Assembly: GCA_020848855.1 (NCBI GenBank)
Contig: JADLHH010000228.1
Coordinates: 1-8,226, forward strand
Source of the DNA: Anaerolineae bacterium
GTDB lineage: Bacteria > Chloroflexota > Anaerolineae > Aggregatilineales > Phototrophicaceae
Reading direction: 5' to 3'
Length of the DNA: 8,226 nucleotides
The notes beneath the pieces are model-generated. The model saw only the letters and a program-made list of their open reading frames with translations. It was not told the DNA's origin and did not search any database. Of the stretch, positions 5,908-8,226 are shown in pieces. A program made the position numbers and the translations under genes. The number at the start of each line of letters is the position of its first letter. The first letter of the stretch is position 1.

Positions 5908-5977
5908 CACTGCGCCCATCTTTAGTCGCGCATTCGGGGCAAAGTATGCCGTATTCGCGGGGCGCGAAAAGCGCCGG

Positions 5978-6006
5978 AAATAAAAGCGACCTCGCAGGAG
6001 GTCGCT
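5978..6006 (-). terminator. Intrinsic terminator of the V4R gene
   Basis: A perfect 9-bp stem (5985-5993 with 5998-6006, AGCGACCTC/GAGGTCGCT) closes a four-base loop. On the minus strand it is followed by TTTATTTCC, or TTTTATTT if the last stem base is counted. It begins 28 bases past the stop codon at 6034. Stem, loop and U-tract are all canonical, so V4R transcription should end here and the lipoprotein gene needs its own promoter. Confidence 0.85.
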
Positions 6007-6033
6007 GAATAATCGGTATGCTTCAGGGTACAG

Positions 6034-6666
6034 TTATGACAGCGGCTCTTTGTAAATGACGAGGCGGCTCATGTCGTCGCCCTTGGCGATGCAGGTGGTC
6101 ATGTCCACCTTGAATTCGCGCCCGCCGGAAACCCAGCGCAGCCCTTCCTGAAGCAGCCCCTGCGCCATGAAGCACACCGGGCGATCCGTCTTACGCCCCC
6201 AGCACAGCGAACAGCGCTCCATCGTGTAGATGATGCGGTCGCCACCTTCCTCGTAGACGTTGGATATCTGGTCGGAGAACTGCGAAAAGATGTTCGCCAT
6301 CGCCGGGACGCCGACCTTGAGCTTGGCGTTGAGCGGCAGCACCTTGAACGCCAGGTCGCCAACGCCCGCCAGCGCGCCGAACGAGCGCAAGCCGCCGGCG
6401 AAAATGGCGCGACCGGCGCGCAGCGCCAGCGCTCGCCCTCCGCGCGGACCGTACATATCTTCCAGCGCCACGTTCAGCGCGGTGAAGTCGGTAAAGTCGA
6501 TGGCTTTTTCCAGGTTATCGGGCGGCAGGTTGTCGACAAACTGCTGAAGCTGAGCAAGGTTCAAAATGGCGTTCAAGCCATTTCGCCCCATAATGTCTTC
6601 CATCGCTTCCATGGTCAGGCGAGCAAACTTGTTGGGATAGTAATATCCGCTCTTCTCAGGTGGCAT
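6034..6666 (-). CDS. V4R-domain protein (predicted small-molecule-binding)
   Basis: 210 residues, no signal peptide or membrane helix. The N-terminus GYYYPNKFARLTMEAMEDIMG (residues 6-26) and the mostly helical middle lead to a C-terminal V4R domain (4-vinyl reductase type). That domain carries the cysteine set C152-x2-C155 in RCSLCWGRK, C165 in PVCFMAQG and C182 in TCIAKGDD. In V4R relatives the last motif usually ends in another Cys; here that position is M189 (GDDMSRLVI). The family is related in fold to TRAPP Bet3 and heme-NO-binding domains and is thought to bind small hydrophobic ligands, possibly with a metal; no reaction is assigned here. The start at 6666 is chosen over an ATG 42 bases upstream because GGAGG (6677-6681) precedes it and the family N-terminus begins here. 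The SD-to-ATG spacing of 10 is slightly long. There is no bacteriochlorophyll gene nearby to suggest BchJ. Confidence 0.75.
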   Translation of the reverse strand: MPPEKSGYYYPNKFARLTMEAMEDIMGRNGLNAILNLAQLQQFVDNLPPDNLEKAIDFTDFTALNVALEDMYGPRGGRALALRAGRAIFAGGLRSFGALAGVGDLAFKVLPLNAKLKVGVPAMANIFSQFSDQISNVYEEGGDRIIYTMERCSLCWGRKTDRPVCFMAQGLLQEGLRWVSGGREFKVDMTTCIAKGDDMSRLVIYKEPLS

Positions 6667-6687
6667 TGTGCCTGATCCTCCAGTTGC

Positions 6688-6759
6688 GCGTACACCAAAG
6701 CATCGCACGCAGAATTACGCTTGCGGTGACGTTTCGCTCTTGCTCACCAAAGTGTACGC
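6688..6759. repeat. Paired CACCAAAG / GCGTACAC sites upstream of the V4R gene
   Basis: GCGTACAC (6688-6695) and its exact reverse complement GTGTACGC (6752-6759) bracket a 56-bp spacer. CACCAAAG also occurs as a direct repeat at 6693-6700 and 6745-6752, overlapping both arms. The right-hand arm overlaps the candidate -10 box (6751-6756). The arrangement suits two protein-binding sites flanking a promoter; because one arm covers the -10, it is unlikely to be a stem in the resulting mRNA. The function is inferred from position only. Confidence 0.35.
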
Positions 6760-6780
6760 CAGATATTCCAAATGCCGCAA
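6751..6780 (-). promoter_or_regulatory. Candidate promoter of the V4R gene
   Basis: On the minus strand TTGCGG (6775-6780) and TACACT (6751-6756) are spaced by 18 bp. The -10 box is a fair match and the -35 box keeps only TTG plus little else. The leader would be about 78 bases, long enough to hold regulation but with no riboswitch I recognise. Since no clear terminator follows miaB, the gene might also be reached by read-through. Confidence 0.35.
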
Positions 6781-6822
6781 AAAGAATTGCGAACATTTAT
6801 GAGGATTTTGGGAGAAGCGAAG

Positions 6823-6834
6823 CGCCGGTTAGGG

Positions 6835-6844
<10 letters not shown>
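6823..6844 (-). other. Small hairpin spanning the miaB stop codon
   Basis: CGCCGG (6823-6828) and CCGGCG (6839-6844) pair perfectly around a ten-base loop that contains the TAA stop of miaB (6835-6837). No T-run follows on the minus strand, so it is not a convincing intrinsic terminator; it could influence mRNA 3'-end stability or be chance. Confidence 0.25.
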
Positions 6845-8223
<1,379 letters not shown>

Positions 8224-8226
8224 CAG

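Noticed and set aside
5824..5919. Upstream ATG (5919) as the lipoprotein start
   Set aside because: It would add 32 residues in front of a complete signal peptide, lies upstream of the probable promoter, and the ATG at 5823 has a well-placed Shine-Dalgarno.
5954..5968. TTCGCG-GGG-CGCGAA hairpin as a terminator
   Set aside because: The stem is 6 bp, no T-run follows on the minus strand, and a canonical terminator already stands at 5978-6006.
6667..6708. Upstream ATG (6708) as the V4R start
   Set aside because: The extra 14 residues do not fit the family N-terminus, and the GGAGG at 6677-6681 lies inside them, upstream of the ATG at 6666.
6776..6791. CGCAA-N6-TTGCG hairpin as the miaB terminator
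   Set aside because: The stem is only five bp and the T-run falls in the loop rather than after the stem on the minus strand.

Overview
The window is GC-rich and densely coded. It suggests a bacterium of the phylum Chloroflexota (probably Anaerolineae or a relative). This is inferred from protein style: a proline/threonine-linked Ig-SH3b-CARDB lipoprotein, a V4R protein opening with a GYYYPNKFA-type N-terminus, a MiaB with the LLGQIVDRYG and VQAGDDEVL variants, and intergenic AGTGCTGAGTACCGAG-type repeats. No rRNA or marker gene is present to confirm it.

All five supported genes lie on the minus strand, so transcription runs from the right edge to the left. In that order they are: (1) miaB, tRNA methylthiotransferase, 6835-8223, essentially complete; (2) a 210-residue V4R-domain protein, 6034-6666, ending in a textbook intrinsic terminator; (3) a 386-residue secreted lipoprotein with Ig-like, SH3b and CARDB-like domains, 4663-5823, with its own extended -10 promoter; (4) a 1076-residue multidomain protein, 1214-4444, with a degenerate response-regulator receiver domain, about 700 residues of acidic/proline-rich disordered sequence carrying repeated short motifs, a possible roadblock/LC7-like domain, and a C-terminal domain resembling a Y1 (IS200/REP-type) transposase whose catalytic residues are replaced; (5) the 5'-nuclease part of DNA polymerase I (polA), 1-935, running off the left edge.

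The genes look independently transcribed rather than forming one operon. Every gap is 168-278 bp and most contain a recognisable promoter or terminator. miaB to V4R is the only junction without a clear terminator. The gap between polA and gene 4 is almost filled by a 216-bp MITE-like or REP-like repeat (991-1206) with imperfect inverted ends and internal palindromes, one of which may act as the terminator of gene 4.

miaB, polA and the lipoprotein look ordinary. The unusual item is gene 4: an apparently domesticated, catalytically dead Y1-transposase fold fused to signalling-type domains, probably made from a leaderless mRNA and sitting next to REP-like palindromes. No function can be assigned to it from sequence alone. 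No tRNA, rRNA, CRISPR array or intact insertion sequence was seen, and no gene-free stretch exceeds 300 bp.
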